Positions 8,653 through 17,147 of a stretch of DNA of 64,000 nt are shown here, one piece after another. A program made the position numbers and the translations under genes. Location of the stretch: the NCBI GenBank assembly GCA_963848175.1, contig CAWKCO010000011.1:186001-250000 (forward strand), read 5' to 3'. This DNA is from JAMZMI01 sp963848175 (GTDB taxonomy: Bacteria; Bacteroidota; Bacteroidia; Cytophagales; Cyclobacteriaceae). The number at the start of each line of letters is the position of its first letter. Within the stretch, counting starts at the first letter, position 1. The notes under the pieces are model-generated. The model searched no databases, had not been told where the DNA came from, and saw only the letters and a program-made list of their open reading frames with translations.

Positions 8653-9687
8653 ATGAAAAATATATACATAGCAATACTTATAGGGGCATTGAGCTTTAGC
8701 TCTAAAGCTCAAGACATTAATTTTGACGATCTACTAAAAGGGGGCGTCTCTGATGCCAATGCACTTTTAGATGGTTATCTAGAGCCTGCATTTGCTGGTT
8801 TCGGATATGCGCTAAATTCTGGATGGTACAACACAGGAAAGCCTCACAAGCTGCTTGGGTTTGATCTTACATTTGGCCTAAATGCCGCAATGGTTCCATC
8901 AAAAGCTGAATATTTTACATTTACCCCTACAAGTACATTGGGAATATCTAATCCATTGAATAGCGATTCTCCTTTATACAGTTCATCAGGAAATCCAACC
9001 AAATTGCCCACAATGTTTGGTCCCAACTTGAATGCAGATGATATCCCCTTTCTGGTTTTAAATAAAGATACTCCTGACGAATTACGAATTACAGCCCCAA
9101 CAGGCGCAGGTATTGATGAAGTTCTACCTTTCGTAGCTGTTCCTGCTCCGTATTTACAATTAGGTATCGGACTAATTAAAAACACGGAACTTAAGTTGAG
9201 GTTAATACCTGAACAGAATGTAGATGGAAACTCTATAAAAATGCTAGGCGTAGGTGTAATGCACGATGTGAAACAGTGGATTCCTGGGATCAAAAACCTC
9301 CCATTTGACCTTTCAGGATTCTTTGCCTTCAATAGTCTGGAATCTGTTGCTATGATTGATGAAGAGCTTCAACAATCTGCTGTGTTTAACGTAAAAGGAA
9401 CAACCTTGCAAGGTATTATTTCTAAAAAACTAGCCATTCTTACTGTATACGGTGGTCTTGGTTTCACTACATCAAAAACGGAATTTAAATTAGTAGGAGA
9501 TTTCGAAAATTCGCTACCTAATGGCACTCCTGACACTGTTGACCCAATTACTATTGGTAGTAACAACGGAGGACTTAGAGCCAACATTGGAGCGAGATTG
9601 AAACTTTTAATTCTAACGTTCCATGCCGAATATGCTGTTCAAGAGTACAACACTTTCACTGGAGGCGTTGGCTTGAGCATTAGATAA
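8653..9687 (+). CDS. DUF6588-like outer-membrane protein
   Basis: A 344-residue exported protein of a Bacteroidota family of unknown function. The signal peptide MKNIYIAILIGALSFSSKAQD has a standard A-x-A-like cleavage site (SKA-QD). I chose the ATG at 8653 rather than the TTG at 8644. The mature part has glycine-rich, alternating hydrophobic strands (LQLGIGLIKNTELKLRLIP, GGLRANIGARLKLLILTFHAEYAVQEYNTFTGGVGLSIR) and ends in an aromatic/hydrophobic strand, as in small beta-barrels. It follows the lipoprotein gene and is followed by a good terminator, so the two probably form an operon. The assignment to DUF6588 is by pattern and not certain. Confidence 0.75.
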   Translation: MKNIYIAILIGALSFSSKAQDINFDDLLKGGVSDANALLDGYLEPAFAGFGYALNSGWYNTGKPHKLLGFDLTFGLNAAMVPSKAEYFTFTPTSTLGISNPLNSDSPLYSSSGNPTKLPTMFGPNLNADDIPFLVLNKDTPDELRITAPTGAGIDEVLPFVAVPAPYLQLGIGLIKNTELKLRLIPEQNVDGNSIKMLGVGVMHDVKQWIPGIKNLPFDLSGFFAFNSLESVAMIDEELQQSAVFNVKGTTLQGIISKKLAILTVYGGLGFTTSKTEFKLVGDFENSLPNGTPDTVDPITIGSNNGGLRANIGARLKLLILTFHAEYAVQEYNTFTGGVGLSIR

Positions 9688-9714
9688 AAATTTCAGATTT
9701 AATTCGATAAATTT

Positions 9715-9741
9715 AAAGCCCCCTTTCGGGGCTTTTTTTTT
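9715..9741 (+). terminator. Rho-independent terminator after the DUF6588 gene
   Basis: Stem AAAGCCCC (9715-9722) / GGGGCTTT (9728-9735) with loop CTTTC, followed by an unbroken T-run to 9741. Confidence 0.9.
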
Positions 9742-9769
9742 ATTCTCCAGCATTTTTAAAACTTCGTAC

Positions 9770-11677
9770 TTGAAAAAACTAATTCTTATCACCTCTATCA
9801 TGCTTTCGCTCAACGGGTTTGCGTCCACCTTAGAGGATACCATAAGAATTAGACGTGATCAAATCCTTATTCTGGAAGATCAGATCATCGCTCCCAATAG
9901 TGACACCATCTACGTTTGTGAGCCAGATGAAAAATTCAAAATACGGAAAAACCCATATACTAGCTCGGAAATTTTCTACGAAAGAATCAAGGAGGCCACT
10001 AGAGGCAATAAAGTAGCCAGAAGAATCACAGATCTCTTCCTCACAACACCTGATAAACGATCAGAGAAAGTTGCAGAAGAAGGTAAATCTAGTGACGTAG
10101 TTTTCAATGAATACGAGGGTTATACGATCAGAAATATCAGATTCAAATTTGTCGATATCTTAGAAGGAAGCGTACAAGACACCACTCGATCTGCATCTTC
10201 CGAATTGGCGATATTTGCAAACAAACAACACCTTGATACTAGAAAATGGGTCATAAAAAGTAATCTCACCATAACAAGCGGTGAGAATATTGACCCAGAT
10301 ATATTAGCGGATAACGAGCGACTTTTGAGACGGCTGCTATACATCGAAGATGCCAAAATCTACGTCACTCCTATTCCAAATACTAAAACTGCAGATTTGA
10401 CCATCGCGATAAAAGACAGGCTTGCATGGGGTTTTCAAATTGGTTACAACAACCTGAAGCAATTCAATTTTGAGCTTTTCAACCGTTCTGTTGGCGGCAT
10501 AGGTCGCTATGGATCTGTCACCTACTTCAATAATGCCAACTCGTCTCCCGAACAAGGCTATGCGCTAAAATTAGGTGGTCAGAATGCTTTGAAAACGATC
10601 ACCCGCTGGGAACTAAACCAATCTAACTATTGGGACAAAAAGGATGTTGGACTTGTGGCTCAAAAAGAATTTGTAACGCCAGAAATTAAATATGGAGGTG
10701 GTGTTGAACTCCGGAGCATTACAGACTCTACAATCATATTTGATGGGCAAATCGAGAACGACAGACGATACAAACTCAATTATCAAGATTTTTGGATTGG
10801 CCGATCGTTCGTACTCCGATCAAACAACGAACGTAAAAACATTGTAGTTTCAGCTCGCGTTTTCGACAACCAATTCGATTTTAGACCTACCGTATCTAGA
10901 GATAGCAATAACATCTATTTCAATCGCGTGTTTGCATTGGGGCAAGTAGCTTTCGCCAAACAGAAATTCATTAAATCTAACTATGTAGTCGGTTTTGGTG
11001 TATCTGAAGATATCCCTGTCGGCTATAGGATTTCAGGTGTTTTTGGGCGAGATTTTAACGAATTCTTCACGCAAAACTACTTCGGGCTACAGTACTTTTG
11101 GTCTAAATATTTTCCAAAAGTTGGATACATCCTAGTGAATCAACAATTTGGAGGATTTCTTCAAAACAGCATAGAATCTGGCCTGTACAATCTCTCTTCT
11201 TCTTATTTCACTCCTTTAATAAATATAAGAAGGTATCGCAGTAGAAGCTTCTTGATCTTTGGTATGACCAACGGAATAAATCAAGATCCAGCACAATCAT
11301 TGACACTTCAAGGACGCATAAGGGATGTCAATGGTGACAACATAACTGGTGAGAAAGTTGCCTATCTGAGAGGCGAGTCAGTCTTATTTACCCCTTGGTA
11401 TTTTTATGGATTTAGATTTGCACCATTTGTATATGGCAGCCTGAGTCACATTGAAGACAGAAGATACAAAAAGGAAATACACAACTATGCATCGCTAGGA
11501 TTGGGATTCAGAATAAAAAATGAAAGTTTGGTATTTAATACTTTTGAGGTTCGAATGACAAATTTTGTCGTGAAGCCCAAAAACAGCACGACACCCATAA
11601 TAAGTTTTGCTATATCCACTCCAATTACTTTTGACAGCATATTTAGATATAAGCCCACAGTTTTGGCTTTTGAATAG
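9770..11677 (+). CDS. Omp85/BamA-like outer-membrane protein
   Basis: A 635-residue exported protein. It starts at a TTG (9770) that gives a clean signal peptide, MKKLILITSIMLSLNGFAS. Residues ~120-225 resemble POTRA units (YEGYTIRNIRFKFVDIL, VIKSNLTITSGENIDPDILADNERLLRRLLYIEDAKIYV, TADLTIAIKDRLAWGFQIGY). The rest is a long series of amphipathic strands typical of a 16-strand barrel, with glycine/aromatic turns and a terminal strand. This domain order matches BamA/TamA-type outer-membrane insertases or transporters. It is shorter than the essential BamA (five POTRAs), so it is probably an accessory paralogue. It appears to be transcribed alone. Confidence 0.75.
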   Translation: MKKLILITSIMLSLNGFASTLEDTIRIRRDQILILEDQIIAPNSDTIYVCEPDEKFKIRKNPYTSSEIFYERIKEATRGNKVARRITDLFLTTPDKRSEKVAEEGKSSDVVFNEYEGYTIRNIRFKFVDILEGSVQDTTRSASSELAIFANKQHLDTRKWVIKSNLTITSGENIDPDILADNERLLRRLLYIEDAKIYVTPIPNTKTADLTIAIKDRLAWGFQIGYNNLKQFNFELFNRSVGGIGRYGSVTYFNNANSSPEQGYALKLGGQNALKTITRWELNQSNYWDKKDVGLVAQKEFVTPEIKYGGGVELRSITDSTIIFDGQIENDRRYKLNYQDFWIGRSFVLRSNNERKNIVVSARVFDNQFDFRPTVSRDSNNIYFNRVFALGQVAFAKQKFIKSNYVVGFGVSEDIPVGYRISGVFGRDFNEFFTQNYFGLQYFWSKYFPKVGYILVNQQFGGFLQNSIESGLYNLSSSYFTPLINIRRYRSRSFLIFGMTNGINQDPAQSLTLQGRIRDVNGDNITGEKVAYLRGESVLFTPWYFYGFRFAPFVYGSLSHIEDRRYKKEIHNYASLGLGFRIKNESLVFNTFEVRMTNFVVKPKNSTTPIISFAISTPITFDSIFRYKPTVLAFE

Positions 11678-11690
11678 CATATAAAAGAAA

Positions 11691-11710
11691 AGTCCCGATA
11701 GATCGGGACT
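11691..11710. terminator. Possible terminator after the Omp85-like gene
   Basis: Nine-bp perfect stem AGTCCCGAT / ATCGGGACT (11691-11699 / 11702-11710) 13 bases after the stop. The following bases are CTTCAAATTG, not a true T-run, so termination efficiency is doubtful. Confidence 0.45.
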
Positions 11711-11741
11711 CTTCAAATTGTCAAACAGGTGTATGAATTAA

Positions 11742-11777
11742 TTTGTGTTATGCATTTATATATACGTGTAACACAAA
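11742..11777. promoter_or_regulatory. 9-bp inverted repeat upstream of the phosphatase/kinase operon
   Basis: TTTGTGTTA (11742-11750) and TAACACAAA (11769-11777) are perfect inverse copies separated by 18 AT-rich bases, ending 26 bases before the ATG at 11804. It could be an operator or an mRNA hairpin in the leader. No TAnnTTTG box is evident inside it. Confidence 0.4.
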
Positions 11778-11803
11778 AAAGGTAACCAACTAATAAAAGA
11801 AAT

Positions 11804-12274
11804 ATGATAAAAGTTTTATTCGTATGTCTGGGCAACATTTGTCGCTCCCCAATAGCAGAGGCTATTTTCAATGAGAAAATAGCCCAATCAAACTTAAACA
11901 GCCATTTTGAAGTCGATTCAGCTGGTACAGGAGCTTATCACATTGGCAACAATCCAGACCCAAGAAGTATTCAAACAGCGAAAAAAAATAATATTCCAAT
12001 CAATCATAAGGCACGTCAAATAGTCCGAGAAGATGGTCGAACTTTCGACTACATACTTGCAATGGACGCATCCAATTACAAAAACATCATTCAAATCGTC
12101 GATCAAAACCCATCAGGTCTTTTTCTAATGCGACATTTTGACCCTGAGTCGCCCGACGCAAATGTTCCCGATCCTTACTATGGTGGAGATGATGGTTTTG
12201 ACGAAGTTCATGACATCTTAGAAAGGTCCATGGATCAATTCATTGATTTCATCAAAAAGGAGCATAACCTATGA
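11804..12274 (+). CDS. Low-molecular-weight protein-tyrosine-phosphatase family protein
   Basis: A 156-residue LMW-PTP with the signature C-x5-R loop at the N-terminus (VCLGNICRSP, nucleophile C8, R14) and the general-acid aspartate in VPDPYYGG. The length is normal. Its last 4 bases overlap the start of the fructosamine-kinase homologue (ATGA), so the two are translationally coupled. This gene order, phosphatase directly before kinase, is known from a minority of bacterial genomes. In those cases the phosphatase can remove phosphate from sugar-phosphate products rather than from phosphotyrosine. A role in protein deglycation is therefore as likely as tyrosine dephosphorylation; the sequence alone does not decide. 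Confidence 0.93.
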   Translation: MIKVLFVCLGNICRSPIAEAIFNEKIAQSNLNSHFEVDSAGTGAYHIGNNPDPRSIQTAKKNNIPINHKARQIVREDGRTFDYILAMDASNYKNIIQIVDQNPSGLFLMRHFDPESPDANVPDPYYGGDDGFDEVHDILERSMDQFIDFIKKEHNL

Positions 12275-13134
12275 CAGATTCCAATTTCATTCAAAGAGCT
12301 TTTGATGAAACAAAGTACGCACCATCAATCAGTTCGATTACTACCGCCCACGGTGGCAGTATAAATCAAGCTGCTAAAGTGACTTGTGGCTCAGAAAACT
12401 ATTTCATTAAATGGCAGAAAAGTGAAATTGATATCTTCCATAAAGAAGCAGAAGGGCTTGCTCACATCACCAACACAGGCTGCATTAAAACTCCTAGGGT
12501 TATCAAATCTGGAAGTATTGAAGATCATTCGTTTTTGATTCTGGAATATATGCCCGCTACTCCTACATCACACTCATTTTGGAGAAGTTTTGGGCATGCA
12601 ATAGCTGAGCTGCACTGCAAGTCAGCAGAAAGATTTGGTTACCATACGGACAACTACATCGGTTCACTCCATCAAAGCAATATTTGGAATGATCGGTGGG
12701 TGGATTTTTTCATTCAAGAAAGGCTAGAAAAACAATTAATGTATGGAGAAAAGCAAAATACAGTACCTCAATCGCTCGTCAGAAAAGTCAGAAGCGTATA
12801 CCAAAAACTAGAGGAAATATTCCCTATTGCAAAACCAAGCCTTGTTCACGGAGATCTTTGGAGTGGCAACTTCATGAATTCCGCTAATGACACCCCAGTA
12901 ATTTTTGACCCTGCGGTTCACTATGGGCATAGAGAAGCTGAAATCGCATTTTCAAGACTCTTTGGTGGCTTTGATGAGCTATTTTACCATTCATACAATG
13001 AGGTTTTTCCATTGGAGCGACAATTTGAAGATAGAAAAGACCTCTACAACCTTTATCCGCTCCTTGTTCATGCCAACCTGTTTGGAAATAATTATGTGAT
13101 GCAGATCGACAAAATTCTAAATAAATTTATCTGA
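12271..13134 (+). CDS. Fructosamine/ketosamine-3-kinase family protein (probable protein deglycation)
   Basis: A 287-residue kinase of the fructosamine-3-kinase family, with an aminoglycoside-phosphotransferase-like fold. The N-lobe lysine lies in NYFIKWQ, the catalytic loop HGDLWSGNF is at residues ~193-201, and the metal-binding aspartate is in IFDPAVHYGHREAEIAFSRLFGGF. Characterised bacterial members phosphorylate ribulosamines or erythrulosamines on glycated proteins, which makes the sugar adduct unstable and frees the amine. It overlaps the upstream LMW phosphatase by 4 bases (ATGA), supporting a two-step repair pathway. The substrate here is inferred from family and context. Confidence 0.9.
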   Translation: MTDSNFIQRAFDETKYAPSISSITTAHGGSINQAAKVTCGSENYFIKWQKSEIDIFHKEAEGLAHITNTGCIKTPRVIKSGSIEDHSFLILEYMPATPTSHSFWRSFGHAIAELHCKSAERFGYHTDNYIGSLHQSNIWNDRWVDFFIQERLEKQLMYGEKQNTVPQSLVRKVRSVYQKLEEIFPIAKPSLVHGDLWSGNFMNSANDTPVIFDPAVHYGHREAEIAFSRLFGGFDELFYHSYNEVFPLERQFEDRKDLYNLYPLLVHANLFGNNYVMQIDKILNKFI

Positions 13135-13213
13135 CAAAAGATTGCTGATTAAAACTCTTTTCAGTGAATTACATAAACAGAATGTGAATTTTTCAAAGTT
13201 TTAGATAAAGAAA

Positions 13214-14206
13214 ATGACAAACTCAGAAGCTTTAGGATTGCCTATCGGAACGACGCTAGATCGTTTCATAAAAAAGAAACAAGATGAATTTGAATATGCT
13301 ACTGGCGAATTGTCTCAACTTCTAAGAGACATTGGTTTGGCCGGAAAGATCATCAATAGAGAAGTCAACAAATCAGGACTTCTCGAAATTGGCGGTGCTT
13401 TTGGTGCCAAAAATGTACAGGGCGAAGACCAGCAAAAGCTGGATATGATTGCCAACATTAGATTCACTAGAGCCTTAAACAACGGTGGTCAAGTTTGCGC
13501 TATTGTAAGTGAAGAAGATGAGGAAGTCATTCGCTTGGCTCAGGATGGTAAATATGTCGTTTGTATGGATCCCTTGGACGGCTCCTCCAATATTGACGTA
13601 AACGTTTCTATTGGCACAATTTTCTCTGTTTATAGACGAATTACTAAACCAGGAACTGAAGTTCAAAACATTGATTTACTACAAGTTGGCAGTGACCAAG
13701 TAGCTGCTGGGTACATTTTATATGGGAGTTCCACCATGCTCGTATACACAACAGGACATGGGGTAAATGGATTTACATTAGAACCTTCTTTAGGTGAATT
13801 TTTGCTCTCCCATACTAATATGACCTACCCACAGGACGGAAAAATATATTCAATAAACGAAGGAAGCTCATTGGAATTTGAACTTGGTCTCAACAACTAT
13901 CTTGATTCATGTAAAAAACACAAATATGCAGCCAGATATATTGGTTCTCTTGTGGCTGACTTCCATCGAAATATGTTGAAAGGTGGCATCTATATTTATC
14001 CCGCTTCCCCAAAAGCTCCAAACGGAAAACTAAGACTATTATATGAATGTAATTCTTTGGCTTTCATAGCCGAGCAGGCGGGAGGAGTCGCAACTAATGG
14101 TCACTTGAGAATATTAGATATTGAACCTAAGTCCTTTCACCAGAGAGCACCTTTATATATCGGTTCGGCACAAATGGTTAATGAAGTGATGAACTATCTT
14201 AACTGA
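13214..14206 (+). CDS. fbp: Fructose-1,6-bisphosphatase class I
   Basis: Gluconeogenic enzyme hydrolysing fructose 1,6-bisphosphate to fructose 6-phosphate. At 330 residues it has the normal class I length. The metal-binding motif DPLDGSSNIDVNVSIGT and the upstream EEDEEV are present, as are the substrate-binding segments YIGSLVADFHRNMLKGGIYIYP and KLRLLYECNSLAFIAEQAGG. The start ATG at 13214 gives a normal N-terminus. It follows the kinase gene by 79 bases on the same strand and could be read from the same promoter. Fructose-6-phosphate metabolism and ketosamine repair are chemically close, but a functional link is only a thought. Confidence 0.97.
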   Translation: MTNSEALGLPIGTTLDRFIKKKQDEFEYATGELSQLLRDIGLAGKIINREVNKSGLLEIGGAFGAKNVQGEDQQKLDMIANIRFTRALNNGGQVCAIVSEEDEEVIRLAQDGKYVVCMDPLDGSSNIDVNVSIGTIFSVYRRITKPGTEVQNIDLLQVGSDQVAAGYILYGSSTMLVYTTGHGVNGFTLEPSLGEFLLSHTNMTYPQDGKIYSINEGSSLEFELGLNNYLDSCKKHKYAARYIGSLVADFHRNMLKGGIYIYPASPKAPNGKLRLLYECNSLAFIAEQAGGVATNGHLRILDIEPKSFHQRAPLYIGSAQMVNEVMNYLN

Positions 14207-14221
14207 TTTGGCGGGCTTAAA

Positions 14222-14261
14222 AAAAGAAAAGCCCCGCTATCTATTGCTAGAGTAGCAGGGC
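14222..14261 (-). terminator. Probable terminator of the leftward HAD/kinase operon
   Basis: Stem GCCCCGCTA (14231-14239) / TAGCAGGGC (14253-14261), one G-T pair. On the minus strand the hairpin is followed by CTTTTCTTTTT, a proper T-rich tail. It lies ~150 bases beyond the HAD stop and also just after fbp on the other strand. Confidence 0.6.
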
Positions 14262-14413
14262 CAATTCACCGCTGAGACAAATATAGCTAAGCTTTTTAAA
14301 TTCACAACAATTCCCGTTTTATAAATTGAAATTATTTTTTCTTAGCTCAATAAAAACTCAGGAAAATCGACTACCACATCGAGTAATATAATGGCTGATG
14401 ACGGCTTCAAAGA

Positions 14414-15262
14414 TCAAACAACTGCAGATTCGCAGATATACGTAGGGTAAATACCTGTTGTCATAATTTTAGTTTCGGCATTGGAAGGAAGCGTATTTCC
14501 AGTAAGTACCAGCGCAGTGTCCAAGCCAAATTTATTACCGCCAATAATATCAGTAGTGAGCGTATCGCCAACCATCAGAATTTCATTCTTCTGAACTAGG
14601 CTTCCTTCACGTGTGGCATGTTCGTAGGCAAAAATGAACATCTGAGCATCTGGCTTTCCAAAACGGATAAATTCTTTTCCAACGATATCTTCAATAGCAT
14701 TTGCTATACCTCCAATGGCTATGGCCACCTCATTCTTAGCTACAGGATACGTTTTATCGGTGTTGCACACAATCGCTGTGATATTTTGATAGCGAAGAAG
14801 GTTGACCACCTTGTTGATATCATGGTTCCAATCAAAACCTTCATCATCCAAAAAGACTAACGTGCTAATATCTGACATGTCCTGCAAATCCAAATCTGCT
14901 ACAGAAATGGTTTTAAGCCCTAATGTCTGTATGTAATGCGCGCTTTGCTCCGTTCCCAGATAAGCGACCGTTCCACTTTTGACCTTCAATCTGAGATACT
15001 CCCTTGCGAGCATACCTGATGATACGATCTTTTCTTCCGTAATCTGCACGAGCCCTTTGCTCTGATAGCCTTCCGCCAACTCCCTAGGACTTCTTGACGA
15101 ATCATTGGTGATTATAAAAAAATCTATCCCCTGCTCACTTAAATAAGCAAACGTATTTTCTATCCCTGGAATCAAACCCTTGTGGTTTTTCAGGACTCCA
15201 AAAGCATCAAAAAAAATGGTCTTATAATTTGATATGACTGATTTGAAGGGAACAATATTCAT
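14414..15262 (-). CDS. HAD-superfamily IIA hydrolase (NagD-like phosphatase)
   Basis: A 282-residue phosphatase of the HAD class IIA (NagD/PGP-like) group. Motif I is FFDAFGVL, with the nucleophile and acid aspartate positions changed to D-A-F, as in some family members. Motif II is FIITNDSSRSP, motif III includes FGKPDAQMF, and motif IV is MVGDTLTTDIIGG. The second catalytic aspartate of the usual DxDG motif is therefore missing (DAFG); this is seen in a related subgroup but makes activity uncertain. The gene begins 1 base after the kinase-like gene and is surely in the same operon. The substrate is unknown; a sugar- or nucleotide-phosphate is typical. Confidence 0.85.
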   Translation of the reverse strand: MNIVPFKSVISNYKTIFFDAFGVLKNHKGLIPGIENTFAYLSEQGIDFFIITNDSSRSPRELAEGYQSKGLVQITEEKIVSSGMLAREYLRLKVKSGTVAYLGTEQSAHYIQTLGLKTISVADLDLQDMSDISTLVFLDDEGFDWNHDINKVVNLLRYQNITAIVCNTDKTYPVAKNEVAIAIGGIANAIEDIVGKEFIRFGKPDAQMFIFAYEHATREGSLVQKNEILMVGDTLTTDIIGGNKFGLDTALVLTGNTLPSNAETKIMTTGIYPTYICESAVV

Positions 15263-15263
15263 T

Positions 15264-16310
15264 TTAAAAGTTTAGCGCTTTGAAAATCTTATCTTCATTG
15301 AATGTAGATTCTAATTTAGGGAAATAAATTTCATGAGCTTCCCTTTGAAGTTTGGTAGCGTATATTTCATGGAAGAAATATCGACCATCTTTTATTACAT
15401 AATTAATAATAAAGAATCTATACGCTTCTTTAATCAGCAGGATTTCGTTTGCCGTCAATGGATAAACAGCGTGATAGGCCTTTAGGAAAATCATAAAACG
15501 ATCTTCCATTACTGGATCTATCAGGTAGCTAAAAACTGTTTTATCTCCAATGGTTGAACATACTCTACTAAAAAAATAGAAGTCCATAATACGACTACTC
15601 ATCCTAAACCAATCATAGTCCCATCTTGAAAAGAACTTCCCTTCCTTATTCACTGAAAAATTTCCAAGATTCCAATCTACAAATACTGGAATAGACTTCA
15701 TTTCGGAGACATTGAGCTTATCGCAATTCTCCATAAAGAGCTCACATTGTGCCCTTATTTTATCTTCATGCCCTCTGTGCGTAAACTTGCCAACATCCGT
15801 ATTTAATATTTCGAACAGATGATTGATATCATGATCCATCTGTTTGTAATTGGGCGGCAGAGTGTTCTTCACCGTAGCACAAGCCTTATGAAACTTGGCA
15901 AGTTCAGTTCCTAACTGTGCTATGGTTGTCTCTGTTTGTACAGGAGGAAGCTTTCCATCGATATTAATCGGATTATAAAAAACTACCCAAGCATCTAGAA
16001 CACTATTGGTATAACGGTAGGTATAAAGCTGCCCGTATTTGGTCAGTGACTTAGCTAAAAAATTTTCAAAAGGTGCCGGCAAGTTGGTGGCAAGCGCATT
16101 GATAATGGAGTGATCCTCTACAAAGTGCTCGAACTTGCCAAAATAAGAAAGCTTGCCAATGATTATATCACCATCTTCAAACCTAATTCTATAAACATGA
16201 TTGGTAGAAACTTTCGCGCTAATATCCTCAATTGACTTAATTTCTCTAGAGGAATCATAATCGTTCCACGCCTCTTCTACAACCTTCGAAAAATCTATTA
16301 TTCTATTCAT
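15264..16310 (-). CDS. APH-like small-molecule kinase of unknown substrate
   Basis: A 348-residue protein with the aminoglycoside/choline-kinase fold. The catalytic loop reads PVFVDWNLGNF, where the usual H-G-D is V-D-W but the Asp and the metal Asn (D-x4-N) remain. The second metal site is SRWDYDWFRMS, near residue 235. The N-lobe (HVYRIRFEDGDIIIGKLSYFG) supplies the nucleotide-binding lysine. No signal peptide. It lies 1 base upstream of the HAD phosphatase gene and 21 bases downstream of the coiled membrane protein gene, all leftward. A kinase and a phosphatase side by side suggest opposing or sequential steps on one small molecule. Not a recognised antibiotic-resistance enzyme. Confidence 0.75.
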   Translation of the reverse strand: MNRIIDFSKVVEEAWNDYDSSREIKSIEDISAKVSTNHVYRIRFEDGDIIIGKLSYFGKFEHFVEDHSIINALATNLPAPFENFLAKSLTKYGQLYTYRYTNSVLDAWVVFYNPINIDGKLPPVQTETTIAQLGTELAKFHKACATVKNTLPPNYKQMDHDINHLFEILNTDVGKFTHRGHEDKIRAQCELFMENCDKLNVSEMKSIPVFVDWNLGNFSVNKEGKFFSRWDYDWFRMSSRIMDFYFFSRVCSTIGDKTVFSYLIDPVMEDRFMIFLKAYHAVYPLTANEILLIKEAYRFFIINYVIKDGRYFFHEIYATKLQREAHEIYFPKLESTFNEDKIFKALNF

Positions 16311-16331
16311 TCAATATTCGGATTTTAAGCT

Positions 16332-16934
16332 TTAATGTGTCACAAAATCATTGAGCTCAGACTCCATACGTTCCAATTCTTGTAGAATCGCCTTTTTGTC
16401 CTTACTCTCGTCTTTCATCAACGAGTCCATTTCGTTATAGATATGCATCTCGTACTCCTTGTCCTCAGAACCGACAAATTTTAATGCATTTTGAATGTGG
16501 ATCATCCCGTATTTCATTGCCACTTTGGCTTCATGATATTGATCTGTTTCCACGAAATGTTCCGTTACTTTCAACTCGGCGTAAGTAAGCGCATTTAAAG
16601 CCTTAGCAAAAGCATGATGCATATCACTATCAACAGGTTTGCGCATTTTTATCTCGTTCGAAACTTTTTTCAAATCCTTCAAGGCAACCTCAATTATCTC
16701 GTGATCTTCTTTATCTAACTTTTGCTCTATTTCTTTGATAGCCCTAACGGCCATGTCCAGATGGGACAAACTTCTTCGGTAAGCATGCTCTTTGGCATAA
16801 AGCCTAGAATTATTCATCAAGCGATCAGCCTCTCGTGCAGAGTCTAATAATGGATCTGATGGGATTAAATATGAAATGAGGAAAAACACCCCTAATACAA
16901 AACCTATAAAAACTATATATAGAAATCCTTTCAT
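16332..16934 (-). CDS. Membrane-anchored all-helical protein
   Basis: A 200-residue protein with one N-terminal membrane helix (KGFLYIVFIGFVLGVFFLISYLI). After it comes a highly charged helical region, mostly Lys/Glu/His/Met, with coiled-coil-like heptads (EIEQKLDKEDHEIIEVALKDLKKVSNEI, ELERMESELNDF). The helical body is probably periplasmic or on the outer face, with no lipobox. No known family recognised. It is the first gene of the three-gene operon with the APH-like kinase and HAD phosphatase, 21 bases upstream of the kinase. Role unknown; a sensor or stress-related scaffold would fit but is speculation. Confidence 0.7.
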   Translation of the reverse strand: MKGFLYIVFIGFVLGVFFLISYLIPSDPLLDSAREADRLMNNSRLYAKEHAYRRSLSHLDMAVRAIKEIEQKLDKEDHEIIEVALKDLKKVSNEIKMRKPVDSDMHHAFAKALNALTYAELKVTEHFVETDQYHEAKVAMKYGMIHIQNALKFVGSEDKEYEMHIYNEMDSLMKDESKDKKAILQELERMESELNDFVTH

Positions 16935-17147
16935 TGTTTTTTTTCTCCACAGTAAGCAAGAATCATTCGCTTAACTGCCTAAATTTTATGTTTTACAAAA
17001 CTGAAGCGACACTGAAATTCTTCTAGACGCATTATTTTCGACTCTCTCCCACTTCTACGGATTAAAACTCAACAGGATATAATTAAAAGAAAGTGAGAAT
17101 TTAATAGCTCCATCACTTACTGTACATACCAAAATGTTTAGCACCCC

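Noticed and set aside
15264..16310. Antibiotic-resistance aminoglycoside phosphotransferase
   Set aside because: Only the fold-level motifs match; the catalytic loop is altered and the operon context is metabolic.
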